DNA of 37,163 bases from Bacteroidales bacterium. GTDB lineage: Bacteria > Bacteroidota > Bacteroidia > Bacteroidales > VadinHA17. The stretch spans positions 1 to 37,163 of the forward strand of contig JALOMO010000018.1 in the NCBI GenBank assembly GCA_025455395.1, written 5' to 3'. Each line of letters begins with the position of its first letter. The first letter of the stretch is position 1. This document shows positions 24,537-33,478 of this stretch, in pieces. The notes beneath the pieces are model-generated. The model saw nothing but the letters and a program-made list of their open reading frames with translations. It searched no databases and was not told the DNA's origin. The position numbers and the translations under genes are program-made.

Positions 24537-24923
24537 ATGCCAAGAGTATTCAAAGCCATTGAGATAGAAAAGGAAGAAAAGGAGGTAATGCGGGATTATC
24601 TTGACCGCCACATGCCTCATGTAATCTGCCCTGACACTGTGAGGAGAGGAGAGAAATTCATGGTTAAGGTCCGTATGGGAGAAGAGTATGCGCACCCTGA
24701 TGACCATGATCACTTCATCAGTGTGCTGCAACTGTGGAACCGTGAGACTCTGATGGCTGAGGCACGTTATGCAGCAGGGGTAAACGGAAAGCTGCCGACC
24801 CACTTTGAGGTTGACTTTTTCATTGTTGCGCCGGATGTATCCATGAACCTCAGTGCCATGGCCGTATGTACCAAGCACGGACTCTGGCAAAGTGAGGATA
24901 AGGCAGTGAAAGTGACTGACTGA
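24537..24923 (+). CDS. Superoxide reductase, one-iron type
   Basis: 128 residues. It belongs to the neelaredoxin/desulfoferrodoxin C-terminal family, which reduces superoxide to peroxide at a ferrous centre with four His and one Cys ligands. Probable ligands: His25 in DRHMPH, His53 and His57 or His59 in GEEYAHPDDHDHFI, and Cys111 and His114 in AVCTKHGLW. The N-terminal desulforedoxin domain is absent, so it is the 1Fe class. The usual Glu-Lys before the first His ligand (EKHVP) is Asp23-Arg24 here, a conservative change at a residue that assists catalysis. It is cytosolic by lack of a signal. A role in protecting Fe-S enzymes is consistent with an obligate or microaerophilic anaerobe. Confidence 0.88.
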   Translation: MPRVFKAIEIEKEEKEVMRDYLDRHMPHVICPDTVRRGEKFMVKVRMGEEYAHPDDHDHFISVLQLWNRETLMAEARYAAGVNGKLPTHFEVDFFIVAPDVSMNLSAMAVCTKHGLWQSEDKAVKVTD

Positions 24924-25016
24924 TGCCTCCGGAAACACTTAACGAGAATTGACATCCGAAAGGCAGGTCTGTTGTAACTGCATTGATTGTCTTTTGATAA
25001 CGCTATCACTGTAACA

Positions 25017-27596
25017 ATGAATAGAGCCCTGTCATTCCCTGCCATAGCCTTGCTGATAATAATTGCCGGATTGTCAGTAGTGTCTTGCAAACCCTTTGAC
25101 GAGGAAAAGTATAAAGAGGAAGGAGTTTCGAAACTGCTTGCCATTTATCGGAAGGCAACAATAGAAGATGTAAGTTACAGGTTAACTTTTATCATTCCGG
25201 ATACCAGGGAAAAACCTATCGATGGTCAGGCAACAATTGAATTTACACTAAGATCAAGACAAGAACCCCTCCTTCTTGACTTCAGAGTCCCGGGAGAGGA
25301 TTTTAAGTCTCTGGTTGTCAATGGAAAAATTATCTCCCCGGAGATAAACAGCGGACATATAGTGATCCCTGTGAAATACCTGAAGAAAAGCTATAACAAG
25401 ATTGAAGCGCAATTCCGTGCAGGAGACATGTCACTGAACCGCAACAATGACTTCCTGTATACCCTGTTCGTCCCTGACCGGGCATCAACAGCATTTCCCT
25501 GCTTTGACCAGCCTGATATAAAGGCGCGCTACATTCTCACCCTTGACATTCCACCCGGATACAGGGCTATGTCAAATAGCCCTGTCGTCAGCAGTGACAC
25601 AACTGAAAAAAATGTCATATTACACTTTTCTCAGACTGAACCCATAAGCACTTACCTCTTTGCCTTTGCGGCTGGCAAGTTTGATCTCATCAGAAAAGAG
25701 ATTGATGGTGTAAAGATGGAGATGCTCCACCGCGAGACCCGTCCGGAATACATTGAGAACAATGTCGACGAGATCTTCCGTCTTCATCTGAATTCAATCA
25801 GGTGGCTCGAGAAATATAGTGGAATACAATACCCTTTTAATAAATTCGGATTTGTGCTGATACCCTCTTTTCAGTACAGCGGGATGGAGCACCCGGGCTC
25901 AATATTCTACCGTGCCTCCTCTCTCCTTCTTGAAGACTCACCCACTCTCAATGAAAGATTATCGCGTGCCTCGCTCATTGCCCATGAGACATCTCATATC
26001 TGGTTTGGCGACCTGGTAACGATGAAATGGTTTGATGATGTCTGGCTGAAAGAAGTGTTTGCCGGGTATATGGCCGACAAGATTGTAAACCCGGATTTCC
26101 CCGATATAAATCACGAACTCCGTTTCTTTCTCTCAAGATACCCTGCTGCCTACTCTGTTGACCGTACCCGTGGCTCCAACCCGGTTATCCAGCAGCTTGA
26201 CAATATGAAAAATGCAGGCTCACTTTATGGGCCTATAATATACAACAAGGCACCAATAGTGATGCGTCATCTTGAGCAGATCACCGGGGAAGAGGCATTG
26301 CAGGAGGGACTCAAAGCTTATCTAAAAGAGTACTCATGGGGCAATGCCGGATGGGATGACCTGGTAGCCATCCTTGAGGAGGTATCGGACACACCGCTCG
26401 AAGAGTGGAGCAGGATGTGGATGAGAGAGGAAGGCATGCCGGTGGTCAGGACGGAAGTTACTTCTGATTCTGCTGGTTACAAGGTGAGCTTTAGCGAAGA
26501 GGATCCTTCAGGCGGCATCAGACACTGGCCTCAGAGCCTGAAATCTATGGTCATAACACATTCTGACACTGTAACCGGCGAAATAATCCCGGGCAACAGG
26601 AAGTCATTCATCAGAGTACCGGAGATGCCTCTCTTCATCGTCCCTGACCTGTCAGGAATGGCCTACGGAACATTCCTGTTTGACTCCCTCTCCCTGCAAT
26701 ATCTCACTGACAGCATCAGTGTAGTTGACGACCCCTTGCTCAGGGGCATCTTATGGGTTAATATGTATGAAAACATGATTAACGGAACTGTAGATCACAA
26801 TACAGTTTTGTCTTCATTGTTCTTAGCACTTGACAGAGAGACTGATCCGCAGCTCCGAAATTACCTGACAGGAAGGTTTTCTTCCGTTTTCTGGAATTAT
26901 CTTACACAGGAAGAGCGTCTCAGGGTAAGCGGCATAGCCCAGAAGTTTATCTGGAATAAACTGTCTGCCGCTGAACAACTCCCGGAACAGCGCACATGGT
27001 TTAACCTCTACAGCGAAATAGCATTCACCTATCCGGGAGTTGACCGTCTTGAGCTTATATGGAGGGGCTCATTGATGCCGGGCAAGTTGAAACTCAGCGA
27101 AGATGAACTCTGCACACTGGCACTCAGACTCTCTTTGTGGCGTCATGATAAGAGTGATAAAATACTTTTAACCCAGCGTGAGCGGATAACTAATAAAGAT
27201 AGGATCGCCAGGTTTGACTTTGTTGTGCCTTCAGTATCAGCAAACCTGAATGTACGCGACGACTTTTTCAACAGCCTCCGCGATCCCGTCAACCGTGAGC
27301 ATGAACCCTGGGTGCTGGAGGCATTAGGTTACCTTAACCACTCTTTCGTTGCAGACAGCTCACTACATTACATCCCGCCATCGCTTGAGATGGTCGAAGA
27401 GATAAAAAGCACAGGAGACATCTTTTTCCCCGGCGGATGGATATCAGCCACCCTTGCGGGTCACCACTCACAAGCAGCCAGAGAGATGGTTGAAAAATTT
27501 CTTGAAGAGCATCCTGGTTATCCCGCTGACCTGAGGCTGAAAATACTCCAGGCCGCTGACCATCTTCTGAGAGAAAATGTTCCGGAGGAAAAATGA
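25017..27596 (+). CDS. Peptidase M1-family metallopeptidase, lipoprotein
   Basis: 859 residues from the ATG at 25017, preferred over an upstream TTG because it starts a proper lipoprotein signal (VVSC, Cys24). M1 peptidases are zinc aminopeptidases. Seen: the zinc motif HETSH (323-327) with the second glutamate at Glu346 (WLKEVFAGY), and the upstream substrate motif YSGMEHPGS. The last differs from the usual G-x-MEN in that the Asn is His, although the functional Glu is kept. A long C-terminal helical half (about 430-859) follows, as in aminopeptidase N. It is probably attached to the outer or inner membrane on the periplasmic side. It lies 93 bp after the superoxide reductase gene with no obvious promoter. 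Confidence 0.9.
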   Translation: MNRALSFPAIALLIIIAGLSVVSCKPFDEEKYKEEGVSKLLAIYRKATIEDVSYRLTFIIPDTREKPIDGQATIEFTLRSRQEPLLLDFRVPGEDFKSLVVNGKIISPEINSGHIVIPVKYLKKSYNKIEAQFRAGDMSLNRNNDFLYTLFVPDRASTAFPCFDQPDIKARYILTLDIPPGYRAMSNSPVVSSDTTEKNVILHFSQTEPISTYLFAFAAGKFDLIRKEIDGVKMEMLHRETRPEYIENNVDEIFRLHLNSIRWLEKYSGIQYPFNKFGFVLIPSFQYSGMEHPGSIFYRASSLLLEDSPTLNERLSRASLIAHETSHIWFGDLVTMKWFDDVWLKEVFAGYMADKIVNPDFPDINHELRFFLSRYPAAYSVDRTRGSNPVIQQLDNMKNAGSLYGPIIYNKAPIVMRHLEQITGEEALQEGLKAYLKEYSWGNAGWDDLVAILEEVSDTPLEEWSRMWMREEGMPVVRTEVTSDSAGYKVSFSEEDPSGGIRHWPQSLKSMVITHSDTVTGEIIPGNRKSFIRVPEMPLFIVPDLSGMAYGTFLFDSLSLQYLTDSISVVDDPLLRGILWVNMYENMINGTVDHNTVLSSLFLALDRETDPQLRNYLTGRFSSVFWNYLTQEERLRVSGIAQKFIWNKLSAAEQLPEQRTWFNLYSEIAFTYPGVDRLELIWRGSLMPGKLKLSEDELCTLALRLSLWRHDKSDKILLTQRERITNKDRIARFDFVVPSVSANLNVRDDFFNSLRDPVNREHEPWVLEALGYLNHSFVADSSLHYIPPSLEMVEEIKSTGDIFFPGGWISATLAGHHSQAAREMVEKFLEEHPGYPADLRLKILQAADHLLRENVPEEK

Positions 27597-27629
27597 ATAA
27601 CCGAACTGCATAATTTTATACCTTCGCAT

Positions 27630-27662
27630 AAATCGTAAATCGTAAATCGTAAATCGCAAATT
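27630..27662. repeat. AAATCGT/C heptamer tandem repeat
   Basis: Three units AAATCGT, one AAATCGC and a terminal AAATT. It is the same family and ends the same way as the array at 1-47. It lies between the M1 peptidase stop and the ATG of the small YqaE-like gene, only 3 bp from that ATG. Confidence 0.9.
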
Positions 27663-27665
27663 AAA

Positions 27666-27815
27666 ATGTCTTTCTGGCGGGTTTTATTATGTATTCTATT
27701 TCCTCCCCTGGCTGTTCTTGACAAGGGTTGCGGATCAATACTGATTGTCTTCCTCCTCACCTTATGTGCATGGGTGCCCGGCGTTATAGGGGCCCTCATC
27801 ATAAACAAAAAATAG
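27666..27815 (+). CDS. Small YqaE/Pmp3-family membrane protein
   Basis: 49 residues. Two hydrophobic segments are separated by a short Asp-Lys-Gly-Cys-Gly turn. The key pattern is ILFPPLAVLDKGCGS (10-24), then FLLTLCAWVPGVIGAL (29-44), matching the YqaE/Pmp3 (UPF0057) signature: PPLAV, then GCG, then L-T-L-x-x-(W/Y)-(V/I)-PG-(V/I). Characterised eukaryotic members (Pmp3/RCI2) affect membrane potential and cation or stress tolerance; bacterial roles are unproven. It follows the M1 peptidase gene by 69 bp. The heptamer array occupies its immediate upstream sequence, so its translation start region is made of repeat DNA. Confidence 0.8.
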   Translation: MSFWRVLLCILFPPLAVLDKGCGSILIVFLLTLCAWVPGVIGALIINKK

Positions 27816-27837
27816 ATTTCGTGGTTATATCCGGGTA

Positions 27838-27868
27838 GGTAGAGACAGGTCTGAGACCTGTCTCTACC
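27838..27868. repeat. Perfect 31-bp palindromic repeat (copy 1)
   Basis: A 15-bp arm GGTAGAGACAGGTCT, a single G, and the exact reverse complement of the arm. It lies between yqaE and the methyltransferase gene. A decayed copy is at 28461-28486. The GTAGAGAC...GTCTCTAC ends recall dispersed palindromes seen in many Bacteroidota and cyanobacterial genomes. It could form a strong stem and act as a terminator, or be a REP/MITE-type element. Confidence 0.85.
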
Positions 27869-27895
27869 ATAAATTACAGCAAATTCATTAAACAT

Positions 27896-28462
27896 ATGCC
27901 GCACATATTCGATCCACAACATCTGAACCGCCTTGATAACCCTGAGCGCAGAGAATTGATCCCTCCTGAGAAGACCCTTCTCATGCTTGGTCTGAAGGAG
28001 GGAGACACATTTGTTGATATAGGAGCCGGCGCCGGCTATTTTGCACTCCCCGCCACCAGGATCACTGGTCGTACCGGAAGGGTCATTGCTGCAGACCTGT
28101 CACAGGAGATGCTTGATCACCTCCGGCAAAGGGCTTTTCAGGAGGGCGCTGAGATTGAAACGATACTTACACCCCATAACAGCCTCCCTATTGATGATGA
28201 CACAGCTGACATGACATTCCTGGCTTTTGTATATCATGAGATCGATGACCGCAGTACTTACATGGCTGAGATCAGGCGTATTACGAAGCCTTCAGGAACA
28301 CTTGCTGTAGTTGACTGGGCGAAGGTACAGTCACCCATGGGTCCACCACCCGACCACCGTATCGCCATGAAAGAGGCACTCGGTGAAATAGCCTCGTCCG
28401 GATTCCAGATCATGTCACACGGAATGTTAAACCCTTATCAGTACTTCATTACAGCAAGATAA
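27896..28462 (+). CDS. Class I SAM-dependent methyltransferase
   Basis: 188 residues. A Rossmann-fold methyltransferase with the SAM motif FVDIGAGAGYFALPA (39-53), the acidic residue after strand 2 in VIAADLSQEM, a post-II motif DMTFLAFVYHEI, and LAVVDWAKV near the end. The overall pattern is UbiE/Methyltransf_11-like. It is shorter than true UbiE/MenG, and the substrate cannot be read from sequence. Methyl acceptors for such proteins include small metabolites, arsenite and quinones; there is no arsenic-type Cys set here. It is flanked by two palindromic repeat copies, the second of which begins inside the stop codon. This isolates it from the neighbouring transcription units. Confidence 0.82.
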   Translation: MPHIFDPQHLNRLDNPERRELIPPEKTLLMLGLKEGDTFVDIGAGAGYFALPATRITGRTGRVIAADLSQEMLDHLRQRAFQEGAEIETILTPHNSLPIDDDTADMTFLAFVYHEIDDRSTYMAEIRRITKPSGTLAVVDWAKVQSPMGPPPDHRIAMKEALGEIASSGFQIMSHGMLNPYQYFITAR

Positions 28463-28486
28463 AGACATGTCTGAGACCTGTCTCTA
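28461..28486. repeat. Palindromic repeat (copy 2, decayed left arm)
   Basis: The right arm AGACCTGTCTCTA is identical to copy 1, whereas the left arm AAAGACATGTCT has two changes. It begins within the TAA of the methyltransferase gene, so it may serve as that gene's terminator. Confidence 0.75.
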
Positions 28487-28541
28487 TTTTGTATCACCTG
28501 CTTTATCATTGATTGAAAACACTGCAATCGTCATTTTTATG

Positions 28542-28549
28542 TAATTTTG
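28542..28549 (+). promoter_or_regulatory. -7 element of the suf operon promoter
   Basis: TAATTTTG is an exact TANNTTTG match about 78 nt before the sufB ATG. The nearest upstream TTG (28513-28515) is 26 nt away, longer than the usual spacing. Its place inside the upstream open extension of sufB argues against the longer reading of that gene. Confidence 0.5.
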
Positions 28550-28626
28550 CGCTGTTTAGCCCGCATCAACAGAACTTTACTTCTTCAGGCTTGTTGAGTA
28601 AGTGTGGATTATCAAGAGAATCTCTT

Positions 28627-30075
28627 ATGGAAAACGATCAGGATAAGGTACTGGACGAGGTAACATCAGGTGAATATAAATACGGTTTTGTGACCGATAT
28701 TGAAACCGATGTTATTCCGGCTGGCCTTAATGAAGATGTAGTAAGGCTCATCTCCTCAAAGAAGGAGGAGCCAGAGTGGCTTTTGGAGTTCCGCCTGAAG
28801 GCTTTCCGTCACTGGCAGACAATGAAAATGCCCCAGTGGGCTAATCTGAAGATCCCCGAGATACATTACCAGGATATAATATTCTATGCAGCACCAAGGC
28901 AGAAAATAGCTCCTTCAAGCCTTAGCGACGTTGACCCCGAACTGTTGAGGACATTTGATAAGCTGGGCATACCCCTTGAAGAACAGAAGCATCTTACAGG
29001 CGTGGCAGTGGATGCTGTTATGGATTCTATATCTGTCAAGACCACATTCCGCGAGACTCTGGCAGAGATGGGCATTATTTTCTGCTCATTTTCGGAGGCT
29101 GTGAAAGAGCATCCCACACTGGTGCAGAAATATCTTGCCTCTGTGGTACCCCATACAGATAATTTCTTCGCAACACTTAACTCTGCGGTCTTTTCAGACG
29201 GCTCATTCTGCTACATCCCCAAGGGGGTCAGATGCCCGATGGAACTATCAACTTATTTCCGTATCAACGCTTCCAATACAGGTCAGTTTGAGCGGACACT
29301 TCTTATTGCCGACGAAGAGTCATATGTCAGTTATCTTGAGGGGTGTACTGCACCTATGCGTGACGAGAACCAGCTCCATGCGGCGGTAGTTGAGATCGTA
29401 GCTGAAAGGGGTGCAGAGGTCAAATACAGCACGGTCCAGAACTGGTACCCCGGAGATAAGGAGGGTAAAGGAGGTATCTTTAACTTCGTCACTAAAAGAG
29501 GGTTATGCAAAGGTGATGACTCAAAGATATCATGGACACAGGTAGAGACGGGTTCAGCGGTGACATGGAAATATCCTTCATGCATCCTTCGTGGTGATAA
29601 CAGCATAGGTGAGTTCTACTCTGTGGCTGTCACCAACAACCACCAGCAGGCTGACACCGGAACCAAGATGATCCATATCGGTAAAAATACCAGGAGCACC
29701 ATTGTTTCGAAAGGTATCTCGGCCGGGTTCGGACAGAACAGTTACCGTGGACTGGTCAAGGTTCTTAAAAAAGCTCAGGGTGCAAGAAACTTCTCCCAGT
29801 GTGACTCGCTTCTCCTTGGAGACAAATGCGGGGCTCACACATTCCCCTATATAGAGGTTGACAACCCCTCCGCAATAGTTGAACATGAAGCTACAACATC
29901 ACGCATCGGTGAAGACCAGATATTCTACTGCAACCAGCGAGGTATTTCGACAGAGGATGCTATTGGACTGATAGTCAATGGCTATGCTCGTGAGGTTATT
30001 AATAAGCTGCCGATGGAGTTTGCCGTTGAAGCACAAAAACTTCTGCAGATAAGCCTTGAAGGCAGCGTTGGTTAA
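28627..30075 (+). CDS. sufB: Fe-S cluster assembly scaffold protein SufB
   Basis: 482 residues from the ATG at 28627, the usual length of SufB. An in-frame extension to 28513 starts at TTG, overlaps the promoter and is rejected. SufB is a core subunit of the SufBCD scaffold that builds Fe-S clusters in the cytosol. Seen: [20 protein letters not shown] (189-208), LEGCTAP (237-243), and [19 protein letters not shown] with Cys401, matching the catalytic cysteine region of E. coli SufB. It is first of six suf genes, with sufC 23 bp downstream. Confidence 0.97.
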   Translation: MENDQDKVLDEVTSGEYKYGFVTDIETDVIPAGLNEDVVRLISSKKEEPEWLLEFRLKAFRHWQTMKMPQWANLKIPEIHYQDIIFYAAPRQKIAPSSLSDVDPELLRTFDKLGIPLEEQKHLTGVAVDAVMDSISVKTTFRETLAEMGIIFCSFSEAVKEHPTLVQKYLASVVPHTDNFFATLNSAVFSDGSFCYIPKGVRCPMELSTYFRINASNTGQFERTLLIADEESYVSYLEGCTAPMRDENQLHAAVVEIVAERGAEVKYSTVQNWYPGDKEGKGGIFNFVTKRGLCKGDDSKISWTQVETGSAVTWKYPSCILRGDNSIGEFYSVAVTNNHQQADTGTKMIHIGKNTRSTIVSKGISAGFGQNSYRGLVKVLKKAQGARNFSQCDSLLLGDKCGAHTFPYIEVDNPSAIVEHEATTSRIGEDQIFYCNQRGISTEDAIGLIVNGYAREVINKLPMEFAVEAQKLLQISLEGSVG

Positions 30076-30098
30076 AATGAATTTACTTTAATTACGAT

Positions 30099-30896
30099 AT
30101 GAAAAACGATTTTCTGTTACAGATAAAAGAACTTAAAGCCTCGATTGACAACAAAGAGATCCTCAAAGGTCTAAACCTGGAGGTGAAACCGGGAGAGATA
30201 CATGCCATCATGGGTCCCAACGGTAGCGGTAAGAGCACCCTTGCCTCCGTACTGACAGGACGTGAGATAGCAACGGTGACACATGGTACGGTAACTTTCG
30301 AAGGCCGTAACCTGCTTGAGATGTCACCGGAAGAGAGAGCCCGTGAAGGTATCTTCCTCTCGTTCCAGTATCCTATTGAGATACCCGGTGTAAGCATGGT
30401 CAACTTTATGAAGACTGCTATAAATGAGCAGCGTAAACACCGTGGGCAGGATCCGCTCAGCGCATCGGAATTTCTGCGCCAGATGCGCGAAAAGAAAGAG
30501 CTGGTTGAGATAGACTCAGCCCTGACAAACAGGAGTGTCAATGAGGGATTTTCAGGAGGAGAGAAGAAGAAAAATGAGATCTTCCAGATGGCGATGCTCG
30601 AACCCAGGTTGGCTCTCCTCGACGAGACAGACTCAGGGCTTGATATAGATGCACTGCGTATTGTCGCCAATGGCGTCAACAAGATTCGCAGACCCGATAC
30701 ATCGGTGATAGTCATTACACACTATCAGAGACTGCTCGACTATATAGTACCGGACCATGTTCACGTGCTTTATGACGGCCGCATCGTCAGATCGGCCGGA
30801 CCTGAACTGGCTCTTGAACTTGAGGAGCGAGGATACGACTGGATAAGGAAGGAAGCAGAAGTAAGCGCAGAGTCATGGACTACAGGCCAGAAGTGA
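30099..30896 (+). CDS. sufC: Fe-S cluster assembly ATPase SufC
   Basis: 265 residues. A soluble ABC-type ATPase that drives conformational change of SufB-SufD. Seen: Walker A GPNGSGKST (39-47), a Q-loop in LSFQYPIEIPG, signature FSGGEKKKNE, Walker B LALLDETDSGLD and the switch His in VITHYQRLL. The non-classical SGGEKKKNE signature and DETDSGLD are characteristic of SufC. Its 3' end overlaps the sufD start by 22 bp, indicating translational coupling. Confidence 0.97.
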   Translation: MKNDFLLQIKELKASIDNKEILKGLNLEVKPGEIHAIMGPNGSGKSTLASVLTGREIATVTHGTVTFEGRNLLEMSPEERAREGIFLSFQYPIEIPGVSMVNFMKTAINEQRKHRGQDPLSASEFLRQMREKKELVEIDSALTNRSVNEGFSGGEKKKNEIFQMAMLEPRLALLDETDSGLDIDALRIVANGVNKIRRPDTSVIVITHYQRLLDYIVPDHVHVLYDGRIVRSAGPELALELEERGYDWIRKEAEVSAESWTTGQK

Positions 30897-32233
30897 TAAC
30901 CAGGTTTTCAGCACTCTATGCTGCAAGCCGTGATGGTTTCCGGAAGGAATCACCGGAGCTCCTCAACAGGCACCGCGAAGGAGCATATAGTGATTTCATC
31001 CGCCTGGGAATACCTGACCGGAAGAATGAAGCCTACAGATACACAAACCTTGAGAAATACCTCAGCCATGACTACCAGGGCTACTATCTTCCAGTGGAAG
31101 AAGACTTCAGGGAGGCTGAGAAATTCCATTGCGAGGTGCAAGACCTGGATGTATGGAACATGGTTCTCCTGAACGGATTCTTCCCTCATGGTGACAAGGG
31201 TCTCATAATGTTGCCCGGAGGAATATGGGTCGGGAGTCTGAGGGCCGCAGTGAAGCAATTCCCAGCAATGGTGGAGAAGCATTATAACCGTTACGTCGAT
31301 AATGAAACCGACGGCCTGGTACCTCTCAATACCGCACTTGCTTCTGATGGGCTGTTCATCTATGCACCAAGAAACACTGTCTATACAAAACCAATACAGA
31401 TCGTAAACCTTCTTCATTCAGAGAAGGATATCTTTGTTCAGGATCGAAATCTCATTGTCGTCGAAGAGGGGGCACAGCTCAATCTTCTTGTATGTGACCA
31501 TGCACTCTCACCACAGCATTTCCTTACTAACACAGTAACCGAGGTATTCGTAAACCGCAATGCCCGCTTTGAGATCGTAAGAGTTCAGAACCAACACAAC
31601 AACTCGGCCAAGCTGACCCACACTTTCATTCACCAGGAGCGCGACAGCTTTGCCTCCTCTAATAATATCACACTCCATGGAGGTCTCGTCCGCAACGCCA
31701 CCTGGCATCTCCTTGAAGGAGAGAATGCCGAGACACACTCATTTGGCCTCTTTCTCGCAGACAAGCACCAGCATGTAGCCAGCTTTGTTAAGATTGATCA
31801 TGCAGCGCCGCACTGCAACAGCACACAGCTCTTCAAGGGAGTACTCGATGATAACGCCAGCGGAGCCTTTAACGGACGCATCATGGTGCGACAGATAGCC
31901 CAGGGAACAAATGCATACCAGAGCAACAATAATATCCTTCTTTCCGAAGAGGCAAGAATGGATACCAAGCCACAGCTTGAGATATTTGCAGATGATGTAA
32001 AATGCAGTCACGGAGCAACTGTCGGGCAGCTTGATGAGAATGCCCTGTTCTACCTGCGGTCCAGGGGTATTGACGCCCGCGAAGCAAGACTGATGCTAAT
32101 GTTTGGCTTTGCTCATGACGTAATCCAGAACATCCCTATTGAAGCCCTGCGCGACCGCATTGACACGCTTGTCATGCAGCGCCTGCGCGGTGAGCTATCA
32201 AGGTGCGCCTCCTGCGCAATACAATGCAACTGA
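30875..32233 (+). CDS. sufD: Fe-S cluster assembly protein SufD
   Basis: 452 residues. The partner of SufB in the SufBC2D complex. Seen: the conserved KCSHGATVGQLDENALFYLR (376-395), whose His379 corresponds to the functionally important SufD histidine, and SSNNITLHGG earlier in the beta-helix. The protein ends in CASCAIQCN (Cys444, Cys447, Cys451), a cysteine-rich tail not found in E. coli SufD; it may be a lineage trait or an additional metal or persulfide site. It overlaps sufC by 22 bp and is followed by sufS 8 bp later. Confidence 0.95.
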   Translation: MDYRPEVITRFSALYAASRDGFRKESPELLNRHREGAYSDFIRLGIPDRKNEAYRYTNLEKYLSHDYQGYYLPVEEDFREAEKFHCEVQDLDVWNMVLLNGFFPHGDKGLIMLPGGIWVGSLRAAVKQFPAMVEKHYNRYVDNETDGLVPLNTALASDGLFIYAPRNTVYTKPIQIVNLLHSEKDIFVQDRNLIVVEEGAQLNLLVCDHALSPQHFLTNTVTEVFVNRNARFEIVRVQNQHNNSAKLTHTFIHQERDSFASSNNITLHGGLVRNATWHLLEGENAETHSFGLFLADKHQHVASFVKIDHAAPHCNSTQLFKGVLDDNASGAFNGRIMVRQIAQGTNAYQSNNNILLSEEARMDTKPQLEIFADDVKCSHGATVGQLDENALFYLRSRGIDAREARLMLMFGFAHDVIQNIPIEALRDRIDTLVMQRLRGELSRCASCAIQCN

Positions 32234-32241
32234 TTACCTGT

Positions 32242-33468
32242 ATGAAACTCGCTAAGAGCATAGAAGAGATAAGGGCTGACTTTCCGATACTTTCAATGAA
32301 GGTTCACGGTCTGCCGCTGATATACCTTGACAACGGTGCAACCACTCAAAAGCCTGAGCAGGTGATACAACTGATGGACCAACTGTACCGTAGTGCCAAT
32401 GCAAATGTACATCGCGGAGTGCATTTTTTGTCTGATATAGTCTCAGACAGATACGAATCAGCCCGTGAGACTGTCAGGGCGTTCATTAATGCCCGAAGGA
32501 AAGAGGAGATTATCTTTACCGCGGGAGCAACAGCATCAATAAATGCTGTCGCTTTTTCATTCGGTGAGAAATATGTCAGGGAGGGAGATGAGATCATAGT
32601 GAGCGAGATGGAGCACCATGCCAATATCGTTCCCTGGCAGATGCTCTGCGGAAGAAAAAAAGCAGTGCTGAAGGTCATCCCCTTTACTGACGAAGGATTG
32701 CTTGACCTCGAAGCCTATCGGAGTCTGATTACGGAACGTACACGAATCGTTGCAGTCACTCATGCCTCAAACGTTCTGGGTACCATAAACCCGGTGAAGG
32801 AGATCGTTGCCGAAGCCCACAGAAATGGAATACCTGTGCTTGTTGACGGTGCACAAAGCATCCAGCATGGAGTGGTCGACGTAACAGATATTGACTGTGA
32901 CTTTTTTGTCTTCTCCGGACATAAGGTGTATGGCCCGAACGGGATCGGTGTCCTTTACGGCAGGGAGAAACTGCTGAATGAACTACCTCCATACCAGGGC
33001 GGAGGTGATATGGTCGCCACAGTCAGTTTCAGGCAGACCACCTATAATGACTTGCCGTTCAAGTTTGAAGCGGGCACCACAAACTTCACCGGGGCAATAG
33101 GCCTTGCAGCAGCGCTTGATTACCTTACAGCCCTGGGCAGGGAAGCAGTGGAAGAGAGAGAGCAGGCTCTCCTGGCAAGCGCAACTGCCGGCCTGTCATC
33201 AGTCAGCGGAATACGTATCTATGGTACAGCACCACGGAAAGTTTCCGTGGTATCTTTCCTGCCTGGCGATATACACCAGTATGACGCAGGCATGATACTT
33301 GATAAGATGGGCATTGCAGTAAGAACCGGAACCCACTGTGCACAGCCGGTGATGGAACGGTTCGATATTTCCGGCACAATCCGCGCCTCCATCGCCTTCT
33401 ACAACACTGAGGAAGAGATCGATGCACTAATTGATGGTGTCAGAAAGGTAACGGAAATGTTTGGTTAA
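32242..33468 (+). CDS. sufS: Cysteine desulfurase SufS
   Basis: 408 residues from the ATG at 32242; upstream starts would overlap sufD. A PLP enzyme that removes sulfur from cysteine as enzyme-bound persulfide. Seen: YLDNGATTQKP (28-38), HHANIVPW (125-132), VDGAQSIQHG (201-210), the PLP lysine Lys228 in FSGHKVYGPNG, and the persulfide Cys366 in RTGTHCAQP. It is class II desulfurase-like and needs SufE, whose gene follows immediately. It lies 8 bp after sufD, in one tight operon. Confidence 0.96.
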   Translation: MKLAKSIEEIRADFPILSMKVHGLPLIYLDNGATTQKPEQVIQLMDQLYRSANANVHRGVHFLSDIVSDRYESARETVRAFINARRKEEIIFTAGATASINAVAFSFGEKYVREGDEIIVSEMEHHANIVPWQMLCGRKKAVLKVIPFTDEGLLDLEAYRSLITERTRIVAVTHASNVLGTINPVKEIVAEAHRNGIPVLVDGAQSIQHGVVDVTDIDCDFFVFSGHKVYGPNGIGVLYGREKLLNELPPYQGGGDMVATVSFRQTTYNDLPFKFEAGTTNFTGAIGLAAALDYLTALGREAVEEREQALLASATAGLSSVSGIRIYGTAPRKVSVVSFLPGDIHQYDAGMILDKMGIAVRTGTHCAQPVMERFDISGTIRASIAFYNTEEEIDALIDGVRKVTEMFG

Positions 33469-33478
33469 CAGCCCCGAT

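Noticed and set aside
24498..24938. Minus-strand frame opposite the superoxide reductase gene
   Set aside because: It is a shadow of a gene with clear iron-ligand motifs, and its own translation resembles nothing.
27468..27922. Minus-strand frames containing repeated RFTIYDL-type peptides
   Set aside because: They are translations of the heptamer repeat and the palindrome, antisense to real genes.
28513..28626. N-terminal extension of SufB
   Set aside because: It begins at TTG, contains the promoter -7 element and has no resemblance to SufB; the ATG at 28627 gives the normal length.
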